From Peptostreptococcus russellii (GTDB taxonomy: Bacteria; Bacillota; Clostridia; Peptostreptococcales; Peptostreptococcaceae): 64,000 nt of DNA. Where the stretch lies: positions 620,001-684,000 of the forward strand of contig NZ_JYGE01000003.1 of the NCBI RefSeq assembly GCF_003012055.1. Direction: 5' to 3'. The notes under the pieces were generated by a model, which was not told where the DNA came from, made no database searches, and was given only the letters and a program-made list of their open reading frames with translations. A program made the translations under genes and the position numbers. This document shows, in pieces, positions 26,431 through 35,790 of this stretch (its first letter is position 1; the number at the start of each line of letters is the position of its first letter).

Positions 26431-28579
26431 GATTCAATTCCTCCTCTGTCAACTGGGATTTTGCTATTTCGTAGTAAACATCACACTTTTGAAGAAGCTC
26501 ATCATGAGTCCCCTTGCCCACAATTTTACCATCTTCAAGTACCACGATTTCATCTGCATCTATTATTGTATTAATTCTTTGTGCAACTATAATCAAGGTT
26601 TTATCCGACAAGTTATTTTTAAGTGCATTTCTTAAATTTCTATCCGTTTTAGAATCTAGTGCTGAGAAACTGTCATCAAATACTATAATTTCAGAATCTC
26701 TAGCTATAGCCCTTGCTATAGAAAGTCTTTGCTTTTGACCTCCAGATAGGTTTGCTCCACCTTGAGATATTTCACTTTCAAAGCCATCCTCCTTACCCTC
26801 TACAAAGTCCATTGCTTGGGCAATTTCAGCTGCCATCTTCATATTTTTATTGTTTCTAATAGCTTTTCCATATTCTATATTAGAAGCTATTGTACCAGAA
26901 AATATGACAGACTTTTGAGCAACTACAGATACTTTTTCTCTCAGTGTCTTCATAGGAATTTCTCTTATATCAACACCATTTAGCTTTACACTACCTTCTG
27001 TTGCATCCAAGAATCTAGGAATCATATTAACTATTGTTGTTTTTCCAGATCCAGTAGAACCAATTATAGCAGTTGTCTTTCCTTTTGAAGCTTCAAAGTT
27101 TATATTTTCAATTACGTTTTCTGGTGCACCATCATATTTGAAAGAAACATTATCAAATTCTATCCTTCCTTCTTCATTGAACTTTGTGACCGTACCATTA
27201 TCCTTAATTGCTATATCACTAGTTACTACCTCTTCAATTCTGTTTGCACTTATCATAGCTCTAGGTAATATTATAGACATCATTGAGATAAATAAAAATG
27301 CCATTATTATCTGTATAGCATACTGAATAAATGCCATCATATCTCCTACTTGAATATTTCCTGCCTCTATGCTCTTAGCTCCTACCCATACAATTAGTAA
27401 AGTGGCTCCATTCATAACCAACATCATTATAGGTTGCATAAAAGACATCAATCTACTTATAAATAAAGTTGTGTCTGTCAACTCTTTATTTACATCATCA
27501 AACTTATCTAATTCGTATTTATTGGTTCTAAAAACTCTATTGACTTCTATTCCCGATATAAATTCTCTAGTAACAAGGTTTAATTTATCCACAATCTTTT
27601 GTATAGCCTTAAACTTTGGTAGAGCTTGTCTCATTATTAGGAATATAAATACTAAAGTAGCAGCTATGGCAAGTACGATTATCCATACCATTGAAACATC
27701 TAGCTTAAATACCTTGAAAAATGCTCCTATTGCCATTATTGGACCGTAAAATAGAAATCTTAAGCCCATGACTGATGACTGTTGTATTTGTTGAATATCA
27801 TTTGTACATCTAGATATCAATGAAGCTATTGAGAATTTCCCCATTTCATGATTTGAAAAAGAAAGCACCTTATCAAATGAATCTTGCCTCAAATCTTTTG
27901 AGACTTTCGATGATACTCTTGCAGATATAAGACTGACTACTATTGATAGTAATCCCGTAGCCAACGCTATTAACAACATAACTATACCATTTTTCCATAG
28001 ATAGTTTTTCTGCATTTTGTTAATGTCTATTCCATTCTTTTTATAAATAGTAGACACACCCTTTACACCTATCTGCTTTTTCATAAAATCGGGAACTTTT
28101 TCCTTACTCATGGCACTCCACTGACTTTTTTTATCAGTCGCCATACTGTTATTCATATACTCTGCGTACTTTACAAAAGCATTATTCATATGTAATTCCA
28201 ACGCTTTAGTATCAACATTTTTTTTCAAAAGATAATAGTTAATATTATACTTATCTGTGTTTACTAATTTTGAGTTTGGATTATCCTTCTTTATATTCTG
28301 ATTTTTTGAATCTTTGGACTTTGGAATCCATAATTCGTATGACTTAGCTATAGAACTTTTGTCTTTTTGATCAGAAAGTGATAGCAACACGCCATAGGTA
28401 TTCTCATCTATTACCTTTGGAATCGAATCCTTGATACCATCTTGCTGTATACCTACGTTTACTATATCTGAAGTGTATTGTGGAAGTAAAAGCTCGAATT
28501 GAACCTGTGCTCCTAACACTGCAATTAATAGTAAGATAGAAAGTATGTGTTTCTTAAAATATGACAATATCGTCTTCAT
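26417..28579 (-). CDS. ABC exporter half with degenerate ATP site and large external loop
   Basis: 720 residues. The ATPase domain (about 480-715) has Walker A GSTGSGKTT and a perfect LSGGQKQR signature. The Walker B is IIVFDDSFSALD (catalytic Glu to Asp) and the H-loop is VAQRINTI (His to Gln), marks of the non-hydrolysing half in TM287/288-like heterodimers. Between membrane helices 1 and 2 there is an extracytoplasmic insertion of about 150 residues (about 45-190), lysine-rich, which accounts for its length. First gene of the three-gene operon with the 604-residue half and the AI-2E-type permease. Confidence 0.92.
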   Translation of the reverse strand: MKTILSYFKKHILSILLLIAVLGAQVQFELLLPQYTSDIVNVGIQQDGIKDSIPKVIDENTYGVLLSLSDQKDKSSIAKSYELWIPKSKDSKNQNIKKDNPNSKLVNTDKYNINYYLLKKNVDTKALELHMNNAFVKYAEYMNNSMATDKKSQWSAMSKEKVPDFMKKQIGVKGVSTIYKKNGIDINKMQKNYLWKNGIVMLLIALATGLLSIVVSLISARVSSKVSKDLRQDSFDKVLSFSNHEMGKFSIASLISRCTNDIQQIQQSSVMGLRFLFYGPIMAIGAFFKVFKLDVSMVWIIVLAIAATLVFIFLIMRQALPKFKAIQKIVDKLNLVTREFISGIEVNRVFRTNKYELDKFDDVNKELTDTTLFISRLMSFMQPIMMLVMNGATLLIVWVGAKSIEAGNIQVGDMMAFIQYAIQIIMAFLFISMMSIILPRAMISANRIEEVVTSDIAIKDNGTVTKFNEEGRIEFDNVSFKYDGAPENVIENINFEASKGKTTAIIGSTGSGKTTIVNMIPRFLDATEGSVKLNGVDIREIPMKTLREKVSVVAQKSVIFSGTIASNIEYGKAIRNNKNMKMAAEIAQAMDFVEGKEDGFESEISQGGANLSGGQKQRLSIARAIARDSEIIVFDDSFSALDSKTDRNLRNALKNNLSDKTLIIVAQRINTIIDADEIVVLEDGKIVGKGTHDELLQKCDVYYEIAKSQLTEEELNHESK

Positions 28580-28670
28580 TTTTTCTTCCTTTCTTAAAAA
28601 ATTTCTTATTTTTAATTATAACACTTAAAAGGCTTTTTCCCAAATAAAGTTTGCAAAAATATTGAAATTA

Positions 28671-28696
28671 AAAAGAGGCTCCTAGGAACCTCTTTA
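28671..28696 (-). terminator. Terminator after the parvulin gene
   Basis: Stem aaagagg/cctcttt with inner TCCTAGGA and a minus-strand T tail, about 115 bases after the stop codon. Confidence 0.75.
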
Positions 28697-28811
28697 AGTA
28701 AAATAAACACTTAAATCATATATTATAAAAACAATATACATTTCCCATTCAAGTATTTTATTCTTTTAGTCAACTTTCTTTAATTTTTAAATCATTAACT
28801 GATTTTTTAAA

Positions 28812-29576
28812 TTATTTTTCTTTATTTATATCTAATATGTCCTTGTACTTATCTGTTAAAGCTTCCATCTTATTTATAAAAGCTTCATTTTGCTTCTGGT
28901 ACATTATAGCCTTTTCTACTTCTTCTTTAACTTCTTCGTATTCAGCCTGAGCCGCTTCGCTATGATCTTCTACTAGTATTAAGTGGTATCCAAACTGAGT
29001 CTTTACTGGAGAAGAAAGCTTGCCTACTGGAAGCTCAAATGCTATTTCTTCAAATTCTGGAACCATCTGTCCTCTAGCAAAAGTTCCAAGTTCTCCACCG
29101 TTCATGTTTGATGGACAAGTTGAATATTCAACAGCTGCATCTTCAAAAGATATTTCCTTCTTGTTTATCTTCTTTTCCACATCACTAGCTATTTCTTCGC
29201 TTTCAACTAGTATATGCTTAGCTGTTATAGATTCAGGATTCACGAACTGTTCCTTATTTTCTTCATAATACTTAAGCATTTCATCATCATTAGCTGATAC
29301 TGATGATAGGCAAGCGTTTATAGCATACTGCTTTAACATGTTTGCCTTTATTAATTCCATTTCCTTAACGAAGTTTTCATCTTCATCAAGCTTGTTATCA
29401 ATAGCATCTAAATAGAAAAGTTCCTGATTTATCAAGTCAGCTAAAACTCTCTTTCTTCCTTCTTCGCTATCGAACTGTTGTCTTTGAAATTGGTCTAAAC
29501 TGTTTATTGCAGCTTCTACATCAGCGGCTGTTATTTCTTTGTCGCCTATTTTTGCTAAATAATTTAATTCTGTCAT
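28812..29576 (-). CDS. Parvulin-type peptidyl-prolyl isomerase
   Basis: 254 residues: a SurA/PrsA-like N-terminal helical region (about 10-110) and a rotamase domain (about 115-210, with AKHILVESEE, FEDAAVEYSTCPSN..GGELGTFARGQMVPEFEEIAF and TQFGYHLILVED). There is no signal peptide or lipobox, so unlike PrsA it should act in the cytoplasm, perhaps as a trigger-factor-like foldase. The ATG follows ACGGAGG. Monocistronic. Confidence 0.9.
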   Translation of the reverse strand: MTELNYLAKIGDKEITAADVEAAINSLDQFQRQQFDSEEGRKRVLADLINQELFYLDAIDNKLDEDENFVKEMELIKANMLKQYAINACLSSVSANDDEMLKYYEENKEQFVNPESITAKHILVESEEIASDVEKKINKKEISFEDAAVEYSTCPSNMNGGELGTFARGQMVPEFEEIAFELPVGKLSSPVKTQFGYHLILVEDHSEAAQAEYEEVKEEVEKAIMYQKQNEAFINKMEALTDKYKDILDINKEK

Positions 29577-29881
29577 AATTATATTCCTCCGTTAATTTCC
29601 CTAATTATCTTACCATTCAATGATAACATTTTTTATATACTATGTCTACAATATGTATTTTTTTGTTTTGTTTATTATTATTTTATTCTAAATTATTCGA
29701 TATTAAAAAAGATTATAATCTATTTTAATACTTTCTAGTATCTAATATCTATTTTTTAGACCAAAGTCCTGTTATATATAGCAGATATAAATATCTTAAG
29801 TAGATAACTTGACTCATCTTTTTTAAATGATATTCTTTATAATTTTTTATAAAAATACATATATTTTCATAAATTAATAAT
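29577..29881. other. AT-rich spacer, nothing distinct
   Basis: About 305 bases between two minus-strand genes. I see no gene, RNA element or convincing terminator. Confidence 0.4.
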
Positions 29882-30310
29882 CTAATAAAAATATGTTAGA
29901 ATAAGGATCAATGCACCAGCAAGTATCCCTACAACACCTATATCATTATATTCTCTTTTTATTAATTTCCAAGATACTGCTATTAAAACAATACACATTA
30001 TTATTTGGGCATATAGTAGCATTATGTTTGTCTTGAATATCATAAAACTGGATAATGTTATCAAATATGTAATAGACATTGAAAGGGCAAATAAAAAGTA
30101 TCTCTTTGACTCAATCTTTTTTCTAAGATACCATATAATAAGTAGTACTATAAATAAGTTGTCAACTGCTAAATATATATAAAAAAGTATATAATTATAA
30201 TTTTCTATAGTTATTACAATCCATTTGTACCAGTAAATCGGCCAAAATAATAAGCTGATAAATCTAAAATATAATTCCATAAATGTAAGTTTTTTAATTT
30301 TAGATAGCAA
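29882..30310 (-). CDS. Polytopic membrane protein of unknown function
   Basis: 142 residues with four to five hydrophobic segments and many aromatic residues. The start is TTG at 30310, seven bases after GGAGGG; an internal ATG in the frame (at residue 11) has no ribosome site. Divergent from the 155-residue gene to its right. Not recognised. Confidence 0.65.
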   Translation of the reverse strand: MLSKIKKLTFMELYFRFISLLFWPIYWYKWIVITIENYNYILFYIYLAVDNLFIVLLIIWYLRKKIESKRYFLFALSMSITYLITLSSFMIFKTNIMLLYAQIIMCIVLIAVSWKLIKREYNDIGVVGILAGALILILTYFY

Positions 30311-30485
30311 ATATATCCCTCCAATCTATTTTTTGTTGTATAATAAAGATATAAGCTCTTTTTAATTATACCAAAGATGAGCACAATTTTAAATCTTTAG
30401 ATTATACCCTTTAATTTTATTTCAATATATGTTAAAATGATAAGGTATTTTTATAAACATTATAAACAGAAACGGAGGCTTGGAC

Positions 30486-30953
30486 ATGGGCATAAAAGAT
30501 AGATTTGCTGAGCAATATGCTAGGCAAAAGACTATGACTGGACCTGAAAAAAAGGCTAACGATATAATCGGTAAGCTTATGTTAAAAAAGGCTATCATAC
30601 CTATAATTATTGCAATCGCTGTAGTAATACTTGGAGTAGTTGTAAAGATACCTTGGTGGGGAGTACTTATTATAGAAGTACTTGTTGCTGTGGGTACATT
30701 CTTCTACCTTAAAAAGGTAGGTGCAAAATACAATAATTTCATCCCCTATGTAGGTAATTTGATTACCTTAGAAAAAAAGGGCAAGGATGAATATGTAGCT
30801 TTGATAAAACAGGGAAAGAAACCTGTAAAGCTTGATATTAAATACGGCGGTGAAGATTTAGAAAGAGTAAAAAGAAACTCACTTGTACAGATAACATATA
30901 ACCCAGATGCAAAAATTGCAGTTTTGGTGACAAAAAATAATATCAAGAAGTAA
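30486..30953 (+). CDS. Membrane protein of unknown function with two hydrophobic segments
   Basis: 155 residues: a charged N-terminus, two adjacent membrane segments (about 33-52 and 56-74), then a soluble beta-rich C-terminal region (about 80-150) that might bind a ligand or partner. I start at the ATG at 30486 (MGIKDRF) because GGAGG is seven bases upstream; the TTG at 30480 is too close. Closed by a strong terminator. Confidence 0.7.
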   Translation: MGIKDRFAEQYARQKTMTGPEKKANDIIGKLMLKKAIIPIIIAIAVVILGVVVKIPWWGVLIIEVLVAVGTFFYLKKVGAKYNNFIPYVGNLITLEKKGKDEYVALIKQGKKPVKLDIKYGGEDLERVKRNSLVQITYNPDAKIAVLVTKNNIKK

Positions 30954-30980
30954 AAAAAGGTAGCTTAGCTACCTTTTTTA
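30953..30980 (+). terminator. Terminator after the gene at 30486
   Basis: Perfect hairpin aaaaaggtagc/gctaccttttt with a 3-base loop and T run. Confidence 0.9.
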
Positions 30981-31142
30981 TTTTAATTTAATTTTTAAAT
31001 ATAATAACTACGGTCATATAACTATAATCTATACTTTACATATCATTTCAATTATATATTTTTCAATATTTATATATAAAATTCATATACATATATAAGA
31101 ATACAGTATCTATAGCTCCCAATTTTTCCCTGATATTGACTA

Positions 31143-31188
31143 ATAAAAGTACAACACCTAATCCTTTTAAATAGGTGTTGTACTTTTA
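31143..31188 (-). terminator. Terminator after the CBS gene
   Basis: Perfect 16-bp stem (31145-31160 / 31172-31187) ending in a T run on the minus strand. Confidence 0.88.
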
Positions 31189-31190
31189 CT

Positions 31191-31637
31191 CTATAAATCA
31201 AACATCTCCTTGCTTGATTCTTCTTGCATTTCCTCTTCCTTTAATCTTTTATGGGCGTAAGATATTACATCTCTTCTCTTTATTATCCCTATAAATATAT
31301 TCGCATCATCTATTACAGGCACAAAATTTTGGCTTATCAAGATATGAAACAAATCCACGACATTTGCATCTACCTTCACTGTTTCATTTGTAAGCCTTCT
31401 TGGTATATCCATTATATTAGTATTTTCTAGAAGATTTCCATCAAAAGATTTTTTATCATTCAAATACCACAACAAGTCACCTTCTTTTACAGTGCCTAAG
31501 TAATTTCCATATTCATTTACTATAGGAACTGAAGAAAATTTATGTTGCTCTAACGTTTCTAACACTTGCTTTAAGTTATCTTTGTCACATACACTTACTA
31601 CTTCTGCCTTTGGTGTTAAAAAGAATAAGATATTCAT
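31191..31637 (-). CDS. CBS-domain pair protein
   Basis: 148 residues made of two CBS motifs: residues about 8-60 (FSSVPIVNEYGNYLGTVKEGDLL) and about 75-130 (FVPVIDDANIFIGIIKRRDVISY). Such stand-alone pairs usually bind adenosine nucleotides and regulate a partner. No catalytic domain is present and no partner gene is adjacent. The ATG follows AAGGAG. Confidence 0.88.
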   Translation of the reverse strand: MNILFFLTPKAEVVSVCDKDNLKQVLETLEQHKFSSVPIVNEYGNYLGTVKEGDLLWYLNDKKSFDGNLLENTNIMDIPRRLTNETVKVDANVVDLFHILISQNFVPVIDDANIFIGIIKRRDVISYAHKRLKEEEMQEESSKEMFDL

Positions 31638-31746
31638 TTCATTATCTCCTTACCTTTATTTTATCTACTATAAGTATATCACATTATGAATTTTCTTTCA
31701 TCATATTTCGAAATAATAGTTAATAAAATATCAATATTAAGCAAGA

Positions 31747-31776
31747 AGAAAGGCTAACCATTTGGTCAGCCTTTCG
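31747..31776 (-). terminator. Hairpin after the cold-shock gene, weak terminator
   Basis: Stem gaaaggct/agcctttc with inner ACC/GGT pairs, but only a mixed C/T tail on the minus strand. Confidence 0.5.
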
Positions 31777-31847
31777 CACTGTAATCACGATAAAAATTTA
31801 ATAACTATTTAATCTATCTATATGTTAAAATTAAACTGTCTAAATTA

Positions 31848-32048
31848 TTATATTCTTGATACGTTTGCAGCCTGAGGTCCCTTTGCACCATCAACGATTT
31901 CAAATTCAACCTTCTGACCTTCTTCTAGAGACTTGTATCCGTCTGCCTCTATTGCTGAGAAATGTACAAATATATCATTTTCTCCATCTACTGATATAAA
32001 TCCAAATCCCTTTTCATTGTTAAACCACTTTACTACTCCGACTTTCAT
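31848..32048 (-). CDS. Cold-shock protein
   Basis: 66 residues, the standard single OB-fold length, with both RNA-binding motifs (KGFGFI and DIFVHF). It binds single-stranded RNA and melts structure at low temperature. An open frame extends 22 codons upstream, but the start is the ATG at 32048 ([18 protein letters not shown]), eight bases after GGAGG. The upstream codons belong to the leader. Confidence 0.95.
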   Translation of the reverse strand: MKVGVVKWFNNEKGFGFISVDGENDIFVHFSAIEADGYKSLEEGQKVEFEIVDGAKGPQAANVSRI

Positions 32049-32200
32049 TAAATATCCTCCTACATAACGGACTACTGAATTTTGTTGTAATCCATTTCTA
32101 TCATACAATAACACACTTATGAAAATTAGTCAATAATTTTCTATAAAACATTTACACTTTTATGTTTTATTTACAATGTTATCGTATCTTTATTATAGCA
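32049..32200 (-). promoter_or_regulatory. Promoter and long 5' leader of the cold-shock gene
   Basis: An extended -10 promoter TGC-TATAAT (TATAAT at 32192-32197 on the minus strand) puts transcription start near 32185. This leaves a leader of about 135 nt, the kind of long leader that gives temperature control in csp genes. A second weaker promoter (TTGACT, 17 bases, TATTGT) may lie inside it. Confidence 0.55.
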
Positions 32201-32408
32201 CAGTCTTTTATAAAATACCACAATAATATTAAAAAAAAATATTTAAAATGATTTTATTAGAAACATCTTATTAGACATTAGTTCACTAATACTATAATTA
32301 AATTACTTTTTTCACTCATACTATTATAATCAAAGAGTTTTATCTTCTTTGTAAATATGAAAAAGTGTGATATTATATATACAGAATTAACAATCGGAGG
32401 CAAATCAA

Positions 32409-33242
32409 ATGAAAAATACGCAAAAAAAAATAGCATGTGTAAATGATATTTCAGGTGTAGGAAAATGTTCCTTAACCGTAGCTTTACCTATTATATCAGC
32501 CTTAAAATGCCAATGCTGCCCTCTGCCTACATCAGTGCTATCAAGTCAAACAGGTTATCCAAAGTATACCTTTACTGATCTAACTGACTCTATGCAGAGC
32601 TATATTGATGTATGGCATGATCTTGGTCAAAAATTTGATACAATATATAGTGGATTCTTGGGATCTACTGAACAAATTAAAATAGTTGAAAATTTGATAA
32701 ATTTAAATAAAAACTCCTTTGTAATTGTGGATCCTGTCCTTGCAGATTTAGGGGTGCTATTCCCAATTTTCGATGATAATCATGTGAAAGAAATGAAAAA
32801 ATTGGTATCTATGGCAGATTTGATTACTCCTAATATAACAGAGGCAAATCTCCTAGCAGATAGAAAATCAGATTCATTTGATTATAATGACGAAGAACTT
32901 CTTCAACTTTGCAGAGATCTATCAAAATTAGGTCCTCAATCTGTTATAATAACAGGTTTTGAGAGCAACGGTTGTATTATGAACATATGTTATGATTCAT
33001 CAAAAGATAAAATTACAAAAATTGGCAATAAATATAATAAACTTAGTTTTAGTGGAACCGGTGATATATTTACCTCAATAGTAACAGCTATGGTAAGTAG
33101 ATCATTTGATATCAATGAAAGCGTGCAGTGTGCTACAAATTTTATTTATGATGCCGTAAACTACACAGTGGAAGATGGAGATTTTGATAGAAATGACGGT
33201 ATATGTTTCGAAAGTTTCTTACATAGACTAACTTCTATATAA
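32409..33242 (+). CDS. Pyridoxamine kinase (PfkB-like)
   Basis: 277 residues of the ribokinase-like pyridoxal/pyridoxamine kinase family: NDISGVGKCSLTVALPI near the N-terminus, DTIYSGFLGSTEQI, VDPVLADLG, PNITEANLL, and the anion-hole motif SGTGDIFTS (catalytic Asp) near residue 220. It makes the phosphorylated B6 vitamers needed by the PLP aminotransferase nearby. The ATG follows ATCGGAGG. Single gene with its own terminator. Confidence 0.9.
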   Translation: MKNTQKKIACVNDISGVGKCSLTVALPIISALKCQCCPLPTSVLSSQTGYPKYTFTDLTDSMQSYIDVWHDLGQKFDTIYSGFLGSTEQIKIVENLINLNKNSFVIVDPVLADLGVLFPIFDDNHVKEMKKLVSMADLITPNITEANLLADRKSDSFDYNDEELLQLCRDLSKLGPQSVIITGFESNGCIMNICYDSSKDKITKIGNKYNKLSFSGTGDIFTSIVTAMVSRSFDINESVQCATNFIYDAVNYTVEDGDFDRNDGICFESFLHRLTSI

Positions 33243-33563
33243 ATGGTACTTAACATTCTATGTAATCCTTTAGCTATCATTCATTAATATAATATAAAAA
33301 GTCGTGACCTATATAGATCACGACTTTTTATATTTTTGTATAGCTTTCTTTTTTTATATATTTGTTTTTCCTATCTTTATTTATATATTATATTTATATA
33401 TTTTTATAGATTTCTTTGTGTTAGCTATATCTATCTATATTGCTTACTTTTACTGATTTTATTTGCTATTAAACATACTTACTTACCTTTATTGATTTTC
33501 TTTGTTTAGTATATCTTAAATTTTATAAATACTAAACTTTATAACTTATATTTGTAGAATCCT
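33243..33563. other. Spacer with terminator, otherwise AT-rich
   Basis: After the pyridoxamine kinase terminator the rest (33330-33563) is low-complexity T/A sequence at the end of the glutamine synthetase gene. No further element was seen. Confidence 0.4.
33296..33327. terminator. Bidirectional terminator
   Basis: Stem aaaaagtcgtga/tcacgactttttt with inner CTATATAG. It ends the pyridoxamine kinase gene and can serve the converging glutamine synthetase gene. Confidence 0.88.
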
Positions 33564-35465
33564 TTAAAATATATTCTTTCTATAATTTATATATAACTGT
33601 TGTATCTCATCCATTTTCTTTTTTGCAATCAATTGAAGATCTGATGCTTCTTTATAGTTTCCTATCTCAATTGCATTTTTAATCATTCCATAAATTGATG
33701 GACCACTTAAAGTATTTTTCATAAGGTCATATTTTATTTGTGCTATTGAGTCCCACATCACTTCATCTATAGCATCCATCTCTTCATGATTGTGTAATTT
33801 TTTAAAAGTTCTAAGTAACCTTATATTTCTATCAATAACTCTAGAAGAAAGTTTCTTTTTCCAAATATCTAATGAACCTTCCTTAAATGAGTTTAGTATA
33901 GCTTGCGTAAATACTTCATCTTCAGTTAAAACTGCCAATTTTTCTGGATACTTTTCGAAATTTAACATCGCTTCATATACAGTTGCTGGTGGTTGACCAA
34001 ATCTTTTATTTCTTTCTTCTAATGTATAGAAATTAAAAACATTATTTTCATCTCTATAAGATCTTCCTTTTTCAAGATAAAATCCTTCTTCACCTACATC
34101 TTTTGAAAGTTCGGCTTCTAAATCTTTTGTATCATACTTTCCTGCCTTAACAATAGCTTTTATTCCATCTAGCATAGTCTGATAACATCCAGCAACCACA
34201 AGGTATTTATTTGTTCTAGGATTTGGTGATCTAAGCTCAAATCTTAATGTTTTTGGATTTTCTACATCTCTTATCAAACCTATAAGCACTGATCTATTTC
34301 TAGAAGGAAGCTCATAGTCATGCCCGAGTGAAGTAACTGTACATACAGGTGCTTCAAAACCTGGTTCCAATCTATTAAATCCATCATTTGTACTTGTAAC
34401 AATTGGAGATAAAACCTCATAGTTTTTAAGCATACCCATAAGCGAGGCGTATCCCATTGGACTAAGAAAATCTTTCCTAAGGTCTTTTGGTGCAAATAAA
34501 TTTACAGATTTACCATTTTTAAGTTTTGCACTCACACCCAAATGGACATGCGCACCACTACCTGCCACACCATGTATTGGTTTGGCCTTAAAACTCACTT
34601 CTAGTCCATGTGATTCAAATATGTCATATACTAATTCTCTAACAAGGATCTCATTATCTGTTGCCTGAAGCGGTGTACTAAATCTCCAAGATATTTCTAA
34701 CTGCTCCATAGCATGATTTGTAGATCCTTCATTGTTTATAGAACTATGTATACCGCCGACCTCTTTATGTCCCATTTCAGGGTTCAAACCATATTTTTCT
34801 AGCTCTAAAAGACAACTTTCAAGACAAGTTCTAATTACTCCATGAGTTCTTTTCCAGTACTGCTCTTTTAAACTCTGAGAAACAAACAATTTTTCTAAAT
34901 CCGCCTTATCCTCTGGTGTATTTACCCAGAATTCTAACTCTGTTGCAACCGTTAAATCTATACTTTCTATATCTTCAGGCTTGTTAATGTTCGTATTTTT
35001 TAGTATATCAGGATTTTCTTTTATAATTTTCTTAATACTTTCTTTAAAATGACTTTCTGCTCTTAAAAGTGTCGCTCTAGAGCATACCATTTTATTATCA
35101 TGTACCAAAAAAGCTGGAATTTTGATAGTTCCAACTGGTTTTTTTGTCTTTTCATCTATGAAGTCATAGTTATAATCTACAAACCAAGTAGCATCTATAT
35201 CTGACATCAAGTCTACTTTTGCATTGTTAAGTGTAGCGATTTCATATAGTTCTACTGATGAACCATCTGTTTGTATAGTTGAGTTCAAAAATGAATCAAT
35301 ATCCTCTAAAAATAGCTTTACTGGAATTTTTTCATCTGTTGAATTTCCTCCCAAATCAACGCCCATCAAAGAAACAAATTTTATATTTTTGTTTTCCTCT
35401 AAAATTTCGGCCAATCTTTTGCTTGAATGGTCTTCTTTACCTATAAAGTATAATAAGTCTGACAT
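33564..35465 (-). CDS. glnA: Glutamine synthetase, long clostridial form
   Basis: 633 residues, well above the about 445-470 of ordinary GSI. Catalytic-domain motifs are present: ATELEFWV, MGHKEVGGIHSS, KPIHGVAGSGAHVHLGVS, LPSRNRSVLIGLIRD and LRFELRSPNP. The extra length is an extended N-terminal domain and a C-terminal helical region of about 120 residues. It makes glutamine from glutamate, ammonia and ATP. The ATG follows GAGGAGG. It is monocistronic with its own promoter and no adjacent glnR. I rate glutamine synthetase as secure but do not assign the subclass. Confidence 0.88.
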   Translation of the reverse strand: MSDLLYFIGKEDHSSKRLAEILEENKNIKFVSLMGVDLGGNSTDEKIPVKLFLEDIDSFLNSTIQTDGSSVELYEIATLNNAKVDLMSDIDATWFVDYNYDFIDEKTKKPVGTIKIPAFLVHDNKMVCSRATLLRAESHFKESIKKIIKENPDILKNTNINKPEDIESIDLTVATELEFWVNTPEDKADLEKLFVSQSLKEQYWKRTHGVIRTCLESCLLELEKYGLNPEMGHKEVGGIHSSINNEGSTNHAMEQLEISWRFSTPLQATDNEILVRELVYDIFESHGLEVSFKAKPIHGVAGSGAHVHLGVSAKLKNGKSVNLFAPKDLRKDFLSPMGYASLMGMLKNYEVLSPIVTSTNDGFNRLEPGFEAPVCTVTSLGHDYELPSRNRSVLIGLIRDVENPKTLRFELRSPNPRTNKYLVVAGCYQTMLDGIKAIVKAGKYDTKDLEAELSKDVGEEGFYLEKGRSYRDENNVFNFYTLEERNKRFGQPPATVYEAMLNFEKYPEKLAVLTEDEVFTQAILNSFKEGSLDIWKKKLSSRVIDRNIRLLRTFKKLHNHEEMDAIDEVMWDSIAQIKYDLMKNTLSGPSIYGMIKNAIEIGNYKEASDLQLIAKKKMDEIQQLYINYRKNIF

Positions 35466-35535
35466 ACTTCCTCCTCACAAAATATATGAATTATTATTTG
35501 ATTATCCATTTTAATATTCGCTTTTAGTTTTTTAT

Positions 35536-35564
35536 ATTATATATCAATTTCGATATATTTTCAA
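35536..35564 (-). promoter_or_regulatory. Glutamine synthetase promoter
   Basis: TTGAAA (35559-35564), 17-base spacer, TATAAT (35536-35541) on the minus strand. The rest of 35466-35688 shows no other element. Confidence 0.7.
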
Positions 35565-35675
35565 GCTAATAATGGCAATTATCTGATATTTTATATATGA
35601 TAACGTTTTATTTCAATTATAAATATAAGCAATGTATCTATAAATATACAAATTTATTTAAAACAATAAATCTTT

Positions 35676-35730
35676 TTATAAAAATAAATGCTATCAAGAA
35701 AATCTTTATTAGATTATACTCTTGATAGCA
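35676..35730 (-). terminator. Terminator after the GalT-like gene
   Basis: Perfect 11-bp stem tgctatcaaga/tcttgatagca (35689-35699 / 35720-35730) with an inner AATCT/AGATT stem and a T-rich minus-strand tail. Confidence 0.8.
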
Positions 35731-35790
35731 CGTCCTTATTTTTACTTTAATTATAAATAAATACTATAATTTGATTTTTTATAAATCTTC

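Noticed and set aside
32049-32114. 22-residue N-terminal extension of the cold-shock protein
   Set aside because: Cold-shock proteins start at MKVGVVKWF or equivalent, and GGAGG lies directly before that ATG; the upstream codons are leader.
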